This document shows positions 1 through 13,123 of a stretch of DNA of 64,000 nucleotides, piece by piece (positions within the stretch are counted from its first letter, which is position 1; every line of letters begins with the position of its first letter). The translations under genes and the position numbers were made by a program. Origin of the DNA: Darksidea phi (Eukaryota > Ascomycota > Dothideomycetes > Pleosporales > Lentitheciaceae). The notes below the pieces were generated by a model. The model was not told the origin of the DNA. It saw nothing but the letters and a program-made list of their open reading frames with translations, and ran no database searches. The DNA is taken from NCBI GenBank assembly GCA_030770425.1, contig JASJFT010000003.1, positions 62,001 through 126,000 on the forward strand. The letters run 5' to 3'.

Positions 1-564
1 AGGCCAATTACCAATGTGTGGATGGTAAACACGACATGACACATTGTTCGACGTGCATTGGTCGTACGAATCCTAAGCATCGACGCCAGTTTCAAAATCG
101 AACTATAAATCATATAATGGAATCGAGGGAAAAAATTCGTGAGTAAGAATAAAATCGAAAGGTAAAAAGATGGTCATAGGAGTGGAGACGTTAAAACCAC
201 AAACAATTCTATAATTGTTTTCTATATGCTCTAACATGTTCGAATGCCTGTCCAGTTCTACAACGGTTGTATGAGTGTTCAAATTAAAGTATTTCCTTGT
301 CCTATAACGTTACACGTAAAATCCATAGGAATTAGACGAAGTAAATCGACTGACACACAGTGTAAGATTGACATCCCAGATTATGCATATGCGAACAGCC
401 GCTCTTCTTTTTCTTCGCAAATAATGCCCACTAGAATTAACTCAGCTGCCTGAGGTCTCAAATCCCCACCATGAAACTCAAGCGCACCTTCAACAACTCA
501 GCTTCCGTACTTTTCCAATAATTATTGTCATCATCCGTCCATTAATTAGGCTTTGGAAGTCAGC
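1..564. other. Intergenic, left edge
   Basis: AT-leaning noncoding sequence downstream of the MFS gene. The only open frames are short and lack family motifs. I see no RNA gene or repeat here. Confidence 0.5.
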
Positions 565-2325
565 TTAAGCAATGAACGTCTTCTTAGAGTGTTTTCCCAT
601 CGCACGAATGCGTCGACCGTAGATATGGAAAAGGTAGGGGATCGGGATCATGGCGACAGCTATGAAACCAAGAAGGCTCATACCCCAGTCTAGTCCAAGG
701 TTTTGGAACACTAAAGAGTACGTCAGAATGAACTTGGGCGAAATTAGAAGTAAGCAAACTTACAAGCACTAGCGAAAAGTGGGAATGCGCCCGCAAGCAT
801 ACTCCGCATGAACATGTTTGCTGCAAGTGCACTTGCCGCCAGCGTCACGTACGTATCGACGAGATAACCCAAAGCGCTAAGGAAGACGGTATGGAAGCCA
901 AGGCCAATGCACATAGAACCGACACAAAAGCCGATCCAGTGTATGCTAGCCTTGGACGTCCACCCCATGATGAACAGACCGGCAGCAAGGAAGACGGACC
1001 CAATCATCATTGGAGGCAGGCGTGCTTCAGGTACACCTCTGTTATTGTTGGCGAGGAACACTTTCTTGTAATTTCGGGCACCCCATGTGTTAACGCATGC
1101 AGCGAAGAAAATACCGACCATGATGGCCGTGAAAGGAAGGGCTCGGACGAGCACATTCCAATGGCGAATTTCGCCGAATTCCAAGGGGAGAGCGGGGACG
1201 GCTCTGATGATCTATTAGTCAAGCTCAGTTACTACGTGGTAGCCTTGATCTTACAGGTAGATGATTGCGTAGACGAAAGCAGCGTAAAGATTGATGACAA
1301 AGGCGATGGGATCTACCATCATCTCAAAAGGTACGATAAGATATCTGCGGGATAGTTCCTTCAAAGATCCTCCGCCCTCCTCGCTCTGAGAGTGAACTGC
1401 CCAGTTTTTCGTGTCGACGCGGATGCGTTTGGCTTTACGTGCTAGCAAGACGGGTGGGAAGCTCTCATCGATCCAGATGACGCTAGCCACAAGCGTGACA
1501 CCTAGAATGATGCCAGTGATCTGAAGGTGTCAGCAAAGCCTTAAATTGCGAGATTTTCTTTTCATCTCGACTTACGTATTCCGTCCATCTCCACCCAACT
1601 ATCGGCATGCTAATCACCAACGCTCCTCCAACTATTGGGGCAATCAACGGTCCGATAATCACAGCAAGACCCCAACACATTAGAGCAGGACCCCTCTGGG
1701 TTGCCGGCCAGATGTCCGCTAGCACGCCGCCCACATTGCTCAGAGGAGCGCCTCCGAACACCCCAGAGAAGAAACGCGTAATGAGCAGTGTTTGGATGTC
1801 TTTGGCGGTCGCTGATGCGAACGAGAAAATCGTGAGGCCGAAGATAGGGATCAGAATAGAAGGCTTACGGCCGTAGGCTTCGGACATTGGTGCCCAGAGG
1901 AGTGGTCCGAAAGCATTACTTGAAAGCGTGTTAACGAATCGTCGGTCGTGGTAAAAGCTAATTGCTTACCCGAAAAGGAAAAGTGACATGCCCAGAAGTG
2001 CGACTTCGGTGCTCACGCCAAACTGATGCTTTATCTGCGGTATTCCCGAGTTATAACTGGAGTACATTAGCCACTAATAAACCTCAGAACCAACAGAATC
2101 AGCTACTAACATAGTACTAGCCCAAGTAGCGCCCATGGTGCAGCAACCGTACAACATCATAGTGATAATTTTTTTCTTCATCGGCCAATTGAGCGCATTG
2201 TAGGGATCATTTGGCCCATCGAAATCCACAAGGTTCGGATCGACCTCTTGCTCCTTATTGGCCTCCAACTTCTCTGGTGATATTGAAGATGCCGGGGTCG
2301 TAGCAGCCGGATCTTGAGTCCCCAT
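565..2325 (-). CDS. MFS transporter, DHA1 (polyamine/drug:H+ antiporter) type
   Basis: This is a plasma-membrane type major facilitator, probably a proton-driven exporter of drugs or polyamines. Six exons join in frame to 498 aa: 2325-2111, 2056-1970, 1918-1576, 1520-1255, 1203-764 and 710-565, with introns of 51-55 nt. The start ATG at 2325 opens a hydrophilic tail with the typical DPYNALNWP..KK lead into TM1. The next exon gives TWAS followed by SGIPQIKHQFGVSTEVALLG, the usual TM1-TM2 region. The A-type motif is seen as PLLWAPMSEAYGRKPS, and the TM5 antiporter motif as WGLAVIIGPLIAPIVGG. About twelve TM segments are expected. The central loop is short and charged (RKAKRIRVDTKNW). The last exon encodes a Lys/Arg-rich cytosolic tail. 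Family assignment is firm; the substrate cannot be read from sequence. No biosynthetic genes lie beside it, so there is no sign of a cluster role. Confidence 0.88.
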
Positions 2326-4462
2326 CCTAGACGATTTCAGAACGACAATGATGCTCGCAGTAGTTGAAACAAAAAGTAGTTAGTGGCGCTTAGACTTATT
2401 CTGCACGCAATGAAGCTTGAATTATTCGGTTGCGGGCGTAGTGCCTCTCTGATAAGTACGAACAGTAAAGTGCGAGACGCGTCCTGATTGGCTGGAAATG
2501 TGCGGGAGCTCGTACCAGCTTCATGCCCGACCGGATACGATTAATATTATCAATGAGGAACATCATTATTAATATTCAATATTAGCGTAGATCAAGTCCG
2601 AAAGAGCGATTGGCTCGAAGAAAGAGCGAGTGCGGATCATTTGTTCATGTCCATAGCCCTCTGGCACCAGCATACCAAACATAACAGTGACGAGCGACCG
2701 AAGACGAAAGAGTTCCGATAGCTGATACTTTTTGTTAACCTATTCGTATTATACGTAACTCAGAATATTTTCTTCCTCGAACAGTCTGTGCTTTTGGAGA
2801 TGTGTGCTGTCAACAGCAGAGGTTTGTGTTGATATCTAAACGCTTCTTGAAATAGAGATAACAATCTCGATAATCCGCGGTCGCATGAATTTTATTTAAC
2901 CAATACGGTAACAACCCATTGGGGTCGAGAATGCACTCTGCTAGCTATATAAACCAAACTGTCCACGCTTGAGGATGCTGATATACTTTGCATCAAGCAG
3001 GTTACCAATGTTAAAGTTTTGAGTCATACTAATATTATCAATCTGACTGTTTTGATGGTTGCAACCCGAATAAGAAGCTATATTCGGAGCTCTCCGATGT
3101 CCTCGTCAAAATCACCGGTCATGCGCATACTCCACTAAACACTCAAGGGCTTCAAAAGGCCCCGGAGACTTCGCCGCGCTACACCAAATTATACTTTTAT
3201 TGCAACAGTGAGGGCTCAGGATGAATCACTGCGAGGAAATAGAAGTGTAGACTGCGTTGATTGTGAAAGCTCTGTATGAGAGCAGCTTATATAGAACAGA
3301 ATGAGGCATAGCAGCCAGGAGTAGTCATGTGATCTGATCTGGTGTGTGGGCTAGCCTGATATTTATCGATACTTTCTTTCCCAACCCAAACAGGCCATAC
3401 ATGCTTACTGAGGAAGGGATACCACTAGCAACTAGATGAGCTAGCCCAAATGTATCCTAGCTTGTTCCAGGATTACCGCATAGGACACGAACCCTTCGAT
3501 TCGCCTATGAGCTTCCTGTTGGAACCTGCATACTGACCGTTGAGACTCAACGTTGTGGCAGCGGTACCACGTACAGATTCCTCGGGAAGTATTGGGCAAC
3601 GTTCCTGCATTCAATAGTAGCATTCGGTCAACGCCGCCTGTATATGTATGCCGATTGGGCACACATGCTGATTGGACCATCATGAAATCCCCAGCCTTCG
3701 ACTATCAGTTGCAATATCGATATGCATGAACGCTACGCGAGCTCGCTAGAGTTTCTACATTTGAGATACTCCACTGTATTCATTGCCGATACTCGCCGAA
3801 GTATGCCCCGCAGACCCATCTTATTTCTTTACATTCCATTTATCATATCCCTGCATCTGAAGAGACCCTGAACCCAGTCTTGTTGAGCTTGTCCCAACCC
3901 GTTTACTCATTTCTCCACTCACCAACATTAGTGGCATTACTAGATACTAACAAGACAATGATCGTTGTGGCGTCTTCATAGCCTTAGGCTTTTGCACTAT
4001 CGGAAGGTCCTACCTCAACAGCTTTTAGCTTTGGTGTTTGTATCTTCTAATTCGCAGTGTTTTGCTGTATCATTATCGCAAAGGAGCAGCTCAGATTTGG
4101 AGTTCTCGGAGAGATTGTGCTTCTTGCATTGGTAAAAATATCAATATCAAAGTGTGCTTGTGCGACATGCTTCATCACCGTATGCTATCAACTGTGTAGC
4201 CTGTATGAAGTCAAGTTCAACATCGCAGTTACCTAGCTTGATCATCTATTATATATAAGAAGATTTCAAAGGAAAATAAAAACGGACAAAGTATGAGTTA
4301 TCAGTTGGTAGGTGGTATAATGCAAGCGCTAGAAAACAGACCCAAACTTCTACCTCTATCCCACATCCGTAACTCCAACCCCAACATCATTTATGATGTT
4401 GCAAACCCGTTAGTAAAGAGAGAAAATTATTTACTCCCTCATCGCCGTTAACAATAACGACT
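2326..4462. other. Intergenic between MFS and AGS genes
   Basis: About 2.1 kb holding the MFS promoter and the region 3' of the glucan synthase. It is AT-leaning. The 13-mer taatattatcaat occurs twice (near 2542 and 3032). No coding frame shows a recognisable motif; the 80-codon minus-strand frame at 3441-3683 has none. Confidence 0.45.
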
Positions 4463-7400
4463 TCAAGGCTTGAACAGCTGCTCCTTGCGGAAGAACATAA
4501 AGAACCCCACGCAAAGCAAACCTTGCAACACAAGCGCAACCCAAAAACCAGCATTACTAAGCCCATCCAAGCTCAGTGCAAGATTCGGAAAAACTGGTCC
4601 AGGACCCAATCGATCGGGTGCCGTAGCTCTTGCGACCATTGTAGCCACGGAGCCAACAACTTGCGCCGCCGTGAGGGTAAAGGCGACATGAAAGCGCGTC
4701 ATAGTCTGGAGCAGTATCATGCCGAACCCAACGCCCTGAAGCGCGTCGAGAACACCCAACCACAACCATAGCGCGCGTCCAAGCAAGGCACCAATTTCCG
4801 GCGTTCCTGCCCATGGAACGAAAAACGCCATTCCACTCGTGCCCCACAGCATCTGCGCCCACCGCGGCGCACCGAGCCCAATGGCGAAGATGGGAAGGAT
4901 CCAGGAGTGCTCGATAGAAAGGCGCTGGAAGATTGCAAAAACGCCAGTCCAGACCACAAAGAAGAATATGATGACCAGTACGACGATGCTCCACGTAGGT
5001 ACCAGGGTGGATGACCATAGATACCGCCAATTGCGGCCATATGGCGCGCTGAGAAAGTAATTCTGCACCACTACGACAACGAAGAACCAGAGGATAGTTT
5101 TGCGGCGGCGCAGCGAGCTATAGAAGGATGGTACGGAGCCAGGAGATGAGTGGTAGAAATCTGGAAGACCAGTAAAAAGCACGATGGCAATGAAGACTAG
5201 GAGTAATGCTACGGGGGTCGTGATGGCTGTGATGTATGGCGAAGACGCGAAGCCGGTGGGATTCTGGCCGCTCGCACTACGAGAGGTGAGGTACGAGCCC
5301 CAGTACCAGAGCACCGTGACGTAGATTTGCTGCGTGCCTTGTACAACGCATGCTCGGAAAACCCAGGTGTGAGTTGCAGTGCCGCCTTCGGAGCCAAAGT
5401 TGAGGGCAAAGAAAAGCGAGCCTGAGCCGGATGCGAGTGCGTAGATACCCGTTGCGAGGTTCTGGATCCAGCCACGAGCTGCGATGGAGCTAGTGTAAGG
5501 CGCCATACCAAGAACGAAGAAAGCGACCGCATAGCAGATGAATGGAAGTGCAATGACATAGCGGGATTGCAGCACACGGAAGAGGGTCCACCAAAGGATA
5601 GACGCAGCGAGGTAGACACTTGCAACAATGTAGAGCTTTGTGGCCGTTTGACCGATCTCGCCGCTGAGGAGCGTAATCTGGTAGCTGTTCGCAGACAGGA
5701 TTTGTCCGAGAGCGAGCAGGAATGCGTAGATCGGCCAGTCGCGGATCTTATACTGAACGAGCTTTTTGAAGCCTCCTGGTGGCGTGTAGTCTTGGCCGAG
5801 TTCGAATTCGTCATTAACGAGGGTAGCGCGGACGGACGAGTTGGTGTTACTATTCTCGCTTCTACTACTGCTGCTGCTTATCTCATCTTCACGGATAGCA
5901 GTGACTTTTGAAGAGGAAGACTTGATGCCGAGCTTAGCATCCGCGAATCGGCCGAACCAGTTCTTCTCTGACTTTGTGATGAAATCTTCGATGCAGAGTT
6001 CATTCGTCGACGTGCGACCATTCAGATTGTTGAGCAACTTGTCGAATTGCTTAGTGTAGACGCCTTGAGAGTCGGTAAAGAATGGCTCAACCTTCTGCAT
6101 GCGGTAATTCTTCTCATCACCTACCACGGACTGCAGACTGAGCATGGAGGGATTGGCGCTCAAAACTTGTGCAGAGGATGCGGGGCTAGTTGGAGCCAGT
6201 GGAAGGTGAGTATCACCAGCTGCTGAAAGCGAGATGTTCGAGTCTTGCGAGTTCCGGCGCGAGTGATGCAGGGAGGCCGAGGCACGTCCGAGATTTCGAG
6301 ATTGTTTCTTTGTGAGATACTCTCCAGCGGCGTGCTCGCCCGCTATACCCACACTCTGGATGGGAAATAGTGAGAGTCCATTTATGCTTCCTGCTGGAGT
6401 CGGTGCCGTAGGTGAGGCTGGAGCCGGGGTTGTACGACCTGACACAGCAGTGGTGATCAGACTGAGTGGCGCGGGTCGGCCAGGACGGCGACTAGGTGTA
6501 AACGTAGAGCCGTGACGGCTATCTTGAGCTTCTTCGCGGATAGGGCTGGATGCTCGGCTGGCAACGCGACTTGCGACTCGGCTTCCCACCCGACTCGAAG
6601 GTCGTGTAGTTGTGGGAGAAGTGAATGCTGTTCCAGGTGCCGAGGGTAGAGGAGTGGTCGCAGGGTGGGTGCTTGCACCTGGCTGTAAGGACAAGTGAGT
6701 TGTACGCTGATGGACCTTGATTGAACCGGCCTGCAGCTTTTCTAGACCATCAAGCCATTGAGCAACCGGGAAGCGCTGAAGGGATGAGCGAGCCCTCATC
6801 TCCGCACGAGTCTCCCGCGAAGAAGCCATCGCCTCTTTAATAGTCTTCTGGAATTGGCGGACAAGATGTTTGGTCCCAACAGACTCGATGGTGAACCACC
6901 ATCCGGGCATGGAACCAAGACCACCGACTCGAGACCCTACCCCAAGAGCGCCTTTGCGGCCAAATTCAACAGCGACCAGACCAAATGGCTCATCGCGGGA
7001 CGGAATCAAAGCAAACTCAGCGCCACTAAAGATGCAAGGCGGGAGAACGGTGAATTCAGGCTTTGAGCAAACGCGATCGGGGTAGAGTTCCATGAGACGA
7101 TGCAGCTTGGAAGCGGCAAACTTGCCATAGAGATCAATGACCGGCCCAATGCAGATAAGCTGTGCCCTCTCACTATTTTCGAGAATGGATGGGAAGACAT
7201 CTGCGATGAGGTCAATGCCCTTCTGCATTGACCAGCGCCCCACGAATACGAACAGTTCAGCTTCAGGGTCCACCTGGAGACCGGCCCACTCTTGAGCTTG
7301 AGTCCTAAGTAAACCCCGCTGGGCTTCAGCCTCAACGTCCACTGGCGCCGATTCAGGTAGCTTGTGGTCCTTGCTCCACGGAGCAGTGTCGGAGGGATCG

Positions 7401-10400
7401 GGGTTAGGAAGGGAACCAATCCTAGTAAGGCCCCAGAAGATAGGGTACCTAGCAAAGGAACGCTTGCCATACTTCTTCGACACACCAACTGCGCCATAGC
7501 CACGCTGGTGTATGCGAAGGTAGCTGGCGGCGGCATGCAACATGTTGAAGACCTCGCCGAACTGAACGTATCTAGTGACCACGTCCTTGCTGAGGTTGAA
7601 CACCCGGCATATCTCGGCCATATCCCTGGGGCGCTTGATAGACCACAGACCCTGGAACTCAGCATTGTGCAGTGAGAGACAGCATGGCGGCGCTCCATTG
7701 GGAAGAAGATATAGGGGAGCTAGGGCGCCATGGTAGTCATTGATGTGGTACAGGTTGATTTCTGGGAAGCGCCTGATCGCCTCAGCAATGCATTGATTCC
7801 ATGCCGAGTAGTACACGGCGCTCTCCATGTCATCCATGCGAGCAGGGTAGGGTTCGTTCTTGGTTTGGGCACGGAAAACTGGTGCATCGAGAAGAACATA
7901 AGTGATGTTTTGGAAGCGGTGATACTGGATGTTGATGCAGTACACCCGGTCAAGTATCGTGATCATCATCGGCTCAGCAGCGTCGGCAGCTGGGTAGTTG
8001 ACATCACCAACACAGGGAACGACCCAAATGAGGTTCTGATGCTGGAGATTTTTGGCCATGAGTGAGGCCATGACACCGAGTCCACCGATCTTGACTTTCA
8101 TTGCCCAGTCCTCAATTTCGTACTCCATGGTTGCGATAAGGACGGTACGACGACTGTTCTCGTCCTCCATCGCAAAACCTTCCTGTCTTTGCGGGTTGGT
8201 TGAAGCAACAGACTTTGGTTTGAATAGATTGAGGCCGCTGCTGGCCTGTCTCTTGATGAGCGCCCCTGGTAGAGTAGGCAGGCTACCCATGATGGTTCGA
8301 TGCTTCTCCGACGCGCCATGCTCATTGAACTTGACATCGTAAAAGAACTTGCGGAAGAGGTAGATGGCCAACGCGCCAGTGCTTAGAGGAACAGTAGCAA
8401 GTAGAACGAAAATGGCCACTTGTCTCCAGGCCGACCCGACGGGCTCGAAGTGGTAGCGGAGATCCGCATCGTTGGCAATGATCCTGACACCCACAAAAGG
8501 CATTCCCGGATTAGTGATGTTGATCACGTTCTTGCCTAGGCTGGTCGGAGGGAGCCAATCTAAGACGTGATCGTGATCGACATCGCCATAGAGCTTTGAT
8601 TTATCGGGCTGCCCGTCTGGATTGATACCCCAGGTACTGAGAATAACATCGGTTGGATATTCGGTCATGATGTCAAAGTGCCATTGTCCAGTCCCTGTGT
8701 CGTGCATCTTGTCCGGAAGCCCTGCGTCGAAGCCGTAGAGATTCCATAAGCCAGTAACATGCATGCTGGGCCATCTACGAGGCGTGTCGAAGCCCACGTC
8801 GCCGTGTTGTACATGTTCCATGCTACCAGCCATCTCGCTCCAGTAGCGAATCATTATGTGCTCGCCTTCCCACTCCTGGTCTTTCGAGCCTGACCAAGGT
8901 TGTGGACTAATAGTAGCAACATTAGAAGAAAATTTGCGCCACTCGCTCCAGGTAGCACCCCAGTTGAGAGTGTACTGCCACATATCCGCGCCTTTCGCCT
9001 TGTGTGTGACGGTAAGAGCGCCAGTACTCTCGTCGCGGTGAAATAGAGACGAAGAATAGTTGGCGATTGCGGGGAAGACCATCGGGTTGTCCAGTTGTCC
9101 GACGCGGAACATGAAGTGATCCACAGCTTCGGTGTGAAGGTTTATCGATTCGGCGGAGGCGTTGTTGATCGTGTAGACGTGAATACCATCATACACATTT
9201 TCCAACTCCCCCTTCATAACCCAGGCGGTGCCGATTTGACCCACATACTGCTGGACCTCCTCTGGCTCAACAACCGAGCAAATAACGCTGGAAGTATTAA
9301 GCCTCGCGACCTCACTATTCGCTGTCGTAGACTTAATGGAGAAGCTGCGGACGACACTCGGGCAATTCATCTCGCTCGAGAAATGGACCTCGATAGCAAC
9401 TGTCTGCGGCTCGCCGTCGGGTACTTGTGATATTATACGGGTGTCGTGGCTGGGAATAACACGGGTAATGGTTGGCCGTGGATCAACGAACTTTTCTTTT
9501 GGAACAAGTAGTTTGTAGCTCCATGGTGCCATTTCGATACTACTAAGACAGCCATTCGGCTCGGTCGAATTTTCAATGCCCAGCTTCGCTGCTGATGTTT
9601 CTAGTGTGTATTCTTCATATGGGTAGAACAAGCTCTTGACAGTTGTGCCTTCCGGGAACGGAGCGATGAGACCTTCCGTCTGGTTTCGACAGTCGAACGT
9701 GTACTTTACGGTTTTGTTGTCGTTCGAGTAGATGATCCAGACACCCTGATTTCCCAGCTCTCCGGCTTCAGAGAAGTCCTGGACGCCTGGAAACCGGCCA
9801 CGGTAGATGCTCCAGATGCCGGTTGGCGAAGGCATGCCTAGGCTACCATGAAGATATATATCGCGAAGTTGGCTGGATAGTGTTTGAAGATATGCGCCAT
9901 CATTGAGCACCGCGTATTGCTGCCGGAGTTCATACTGCCGCTTGAGAATATTGCGCATGAAGTGAGATGGGTCGCGGTGATCGAGACTGACCGAGTCATC
10001 TTCGCAGCCTCGTAACGCCTTATCAAAAGGCATGTCGACGTAGACTTCCTCACCCAGGTTGTAACACCCATGCAGCTGCCATGCGCGCTGCGACGCCATG
10101 GGTGTTCGTCCGAATACGTAGTCAGCCGCTTGGTTCTCCAGAACGTATGACTCTTGTTCCTCGCCCCAAAGCTGAAAGGGTGCACCGGGCATCAGCAGGT
10201 TGGCAATAAACAGCCCGAGGAGATGGCGTTGAGTTCCATTAGCGAGCGCTGGCCATCGGAAGACATCCTGATTAGTCATGCCCCAGAGGTGTCGAGGATC
10301 AAACTCGCCCGTGTAGGCATTCGCCATATCTTCGTGAAGAAGAAGGTCGTGCCATATTTCAACGAAGTCAACGCCCTCCAACCCAATCGGGCCATCAAGC

Positions 10401-11730
10401 CCGAGGAATCGGGTCATTGCTCCGTAGAATGGGTAATGGAAAGCGTCACCGTCCAGAGCAACGGAGCCAAAAGGCCGAATATAGCTACTGTCATTCTTGA
10501 TGTGGACGGAATCGACTGCCTGGGTCATGTTGCTAAAGACCTGGTCGGGTTGCTTACCGCGGCCGATTAACAGCGAAGCATAAGGTGTTTTGCTGACAAT
10601 CTCACCAACAATGAGAAAATTCTCCTTGCCGAATCGTTTGGCGCAAGCTCGCTGATAATCAGAAAACTTAGCATGAACGTCGACCGGTGTCTGCGCTGCC
10701 TTATCCATACGAAACCCATCGATGTCGAGCATTGCAATCTGCATACATGAGAAGTGCATGATCTTGTCAAGCACATCGTCGCGCCAAGTGCGGAGACGGT
10801 CTTGCACACCAGCAAACTTGGCGAGCTGGCTCTCCCAGACCGGAACTTCACCGACACCTTTCATGTCACCATACTAATATATGTAAGCGGAGTGAGTAGC
10901 GGTATGTATGCATGCGACTTGCCTGATCGAATTCACTATCCTTGCATGGCTGCTCCATTTTGTCCAACACCGACTTGTTGCTAAGAGGGAAGCCGTCCGC
11001 TCCCCACATGCGCGGATAGGTGCAGGTGGCATTGAGGTCGTTTCCGACAGAGAAGTCAAGATATTGCCGGGATGACTTGTACCGCACGTCATACTCAGCC
11101 CACTGGAAGGGCGCAGTGACATTCTCGTGGCCAACCCACTGGAGTAGGTCTCCCATCGTTCCAAGCGTGTTATCTAGAATGACATACATATCTCGCCGGT
11201 GCATCTCGGTGATTAGGGCCCTCCAGTCTTCGATCTGGCCGTGATGATGGTCTAGAAGGGTGAAGTCAAGGGCGCCAAATCCATCGCTACCCCAAGGCAT
11301 GTTGATGAACGGTGTACCAGACAGATAGACGGCCTTTAACTTGTCAGCGGCAGTCGACACGCGCAAAGGAAGACAATACCTTGATTCCCATCCCTTGGAT
11401 ATAGTCAAGATTGTTCATCATTCCTCTAGCGTCCCCACCAAAGCGGAACTGGTTACTCGTCCAGTCATGCTCAAACGTTGTTCCGTTTGCGTCATTGTTG
11501 GTAGGATCTCCATCAACAAAGCGATCCAATGTGATGACGTAAAACGGAAACCGCCAGGTCTTCGGTGACGGGTGGAAGGTGTGGTTCTCCCATTCTCCCC
11601 AGTAATGTAGCGGATCGATCGCGCTCTGGTTGAGATTGAGGTTCCAACCTTCGTGTGCAGGGTCGTAACGAAGTGCAAATGCACGAAGGAATAAATAGAA
11701 TAACGAGAGTAGAATGCGAATAGCAAACAT
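4463..11730 (-). CDS. ags1: Alpha-1,3-glucan synthase
   Basis: Makes cell-wall alpha-1,3-glucan at the plasma membrane. Three exons (11730-11380, 11333-10923, 10873-4463) join in frame to 2,390 aa, the normal family length. The ATG at 11730 opens a signal peptide (MFAIRILLSLFYLFLRAFA). Residues about 30-560 form an extracellular GH13 amylase-like domain with DIDGFRMDKA (nucleophile Asp) near 303 and the acid/base Glu in FLIVGEIVSK. A beta-rich spacer is followed by a single TM at about 1072-1095. The cytosolic GT5 glycogen-synthase-like domain starts near 1169 with KVKIGGLGVMA (ADP/UDP-glucose loop) and has the E-x7-E type site in RDEPFGLVAVEFG near 1549. A Ser/Pro/Arg-rich linker (about 1646-1800, with SRVxSR repeats) precedes a multi-pass C-terminal exporter domain (about 1965-2385). 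Intron 1 is 46 nt; intron 2 is a GC-AG intron. No amylase or other AGS partner gene lies nearby. Confidence 0.96.
10874..10922 (-). other. GC-AG intron 2 of the glucan synthase gene
   Basis: The 49-nt intron begins gcaagtc after exon CAG and ends attag. It joins SEFDQ to YGDMKGVGEVPVW, the junction expected for the family (FDQ-YGDM), in phase 0. No GT donor within reach keeps the frame, so the non-canonical GC donor, in its optimal CAG|GCAAGT context, is the best reading. Confidence 0.85.
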
Positions 11731-11808
11731 TGTCACTGATCTGGAGCTGGCAGTGAGGCGACAAAGATAGAGAAAAGCCTGCTTGGCATGTTGCCTGCTT
11801 CCGGCGGC

Positions 11809-11816
11809 CTTTTATA
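11809..11816 (-). promoter_or_regulatory. TATA box of the glucan synthase gene
   Basis: Read on the minus strand this is TATAAAAG, a perfect TATA consensus, about 80 nt upstream of the start codon at 11730. A second weaker element (tatata) lies near 11915-11921. Position and orientation suit the AGS core promoter. Confidence 0.5.
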
Positions 11817-12094
11817 TTCAGATAGACTCTATGCGATGATAACTATCAAAGACTACATGGGGGCATACGAGGGGCAGCTGCCCTGCGTCGACGCATGCAT
11901 GGTTGGGGTCAAGGGTATATAACACTGCCTGTAGGACATCCTGAATAGGATATATGACCTCTCGTTGAGGGTTAGACATGGCGAGAGAGCGACGAACGGA
12001 TTAGAATAGTGGGGATGCTCGGCCGGGCTAAGAACAGAAGACACATGGCAGTTGGCTACGCCTTGATCGATTGCAGGTTTCTAACAAGCCGGTA

Positions 12095-12466
12095 TCATGT
12101 TGGCTGCCGACCGTTGCCGTATTGAGAACGCCGGTAAAGATTACTGGTGCAGAACTCGTCCAGGGAGACTGATAGAAGCCGGAACTCTCCATCGCAGAGA
12201 GTCAGATGCGGCGGCGTCGGGTGGCGTGGCGAAGATATCATTGATAAGGTAGTGATCTGCACGATGATGGTAGGGATGCATTGCGAGAATTCTCCGATCA
12301 GGGGTAGAATGCAACCCAAAATAAGCGTAACGGCGAAGAAGCGTAGCGCCAAAGCTTTAACAGCATCAGTAGCCATTCGAGACAAATTGCTGAATTTGCC
12401 ATGGCTCGGCAGGCGTGTTGATGACGGTGTCGGCTGCATCCACGGCGACTTCTCAAAGATCTCCAT
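12095..12466 (-). CDS. Small hypothetical protein (tentative)
   Basis: A single open frame of 123 codons from an ATG at 12466, with a second in-frame ATG at 12376. It has one clear hydrophobic segment (RFFAVTLILGCILPLIG) and otherwise no motif I recognise. The second ATG would place that segment at the N terminus like a signal anchor, much as in the candidate gene just upstream at 13124-13736. It lies in the promoter side of the glucan synthase gene, reading the same way. It could be a chance frame; splicing was not needed to keep it open. Confidence 0.22.
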   Translation of the reverse strand: MEIFEKSPWMQPTPSSTRLPSHGKFSNLSRMATDAVKALALRFFAVTLILGCILPLIGEFSQCIPTIIVQITTLSMISSPRHPTPPHLTLCDGEFRLLSVSLDEFCTSNLYRRSQYGNGRQPT

Positions 12467-12588
12467 AGCGGCGATCAAGGGTGTTTCCAACGCTTGAGAG
12501 CCGCAACGAAGTTCGCGCAATATAAAACCCTTGCTAGCCCGGTCCAACACAAAACCAACATCGAATGAGCCGCCATCCTTCGTCTAGA

Positions 12589-12642
12589 TTTTTTTTTCTT
12601 TTTTTTTTGGGGGAGGGGCGGGTGGGGGGAGGGCTTTTTTTT
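12589..12642 (+). repeat. G-quadruplex motif between T tracts
   Basis: Five G runs of 5, 4, 3, 6 and 3 bases are separated by single bases (12609-12633). They are preceded by 19 T with one C (12589-12608) and followed by eight T (12635-12642). One-base loops with runs of at least three G fit the most stable intramolecular quadruplex class. It lies roughly 0.9 kb upstream of the glucan synthase start. Confidence 0.8.
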
Positions 12643-13123
12643 CTGAAGGCCGTGCAATTTACAAACCTCAACGTCTGTGGAAAAGACCCTGTACGAGCGT
12701 TGGCCCCACAAGGCAACGTGCACCTACAGCAGTTCGTGCAGTGTGCGCCTCCCGTCAACGTCGCCGGTCCCACTTCCACCCCATTTGGTAGGGCTTGCTG
12801 CTGGGAACGTCAACGGGTATGCCGGTTAACCAAGCTTGGCTTGATCTCCTGCATCTCTACGGTTAGCCTACGGATCGCTAATTGGTGACCTTAGTTTCGT
12901 CAATCTGTTGAGAAGCATCCTCGCAAAATAGGAAGCACGCCCACTTCTAGAGCTTTGCCTCCAACATCGTTATCTCGGAAAATTTTTCCCAGCTACGCTG
13001 ATCGGTTAGGAGCGGCATATGCGTACTATCAAACTAGAGGATTACACCATATGCCGCTATGATGCTAGCTATCTGCGCAAGACAGAAGCATCAACATAGC
13101 TGGAGGATCCTGGTTGAGACGGC

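Noticed and set aside
3441..3683. 80-codon minus-strand frame in the MFS-AGS spacer
   Set aside because: No motif, no splice extension and ordinary length for a chance frame.
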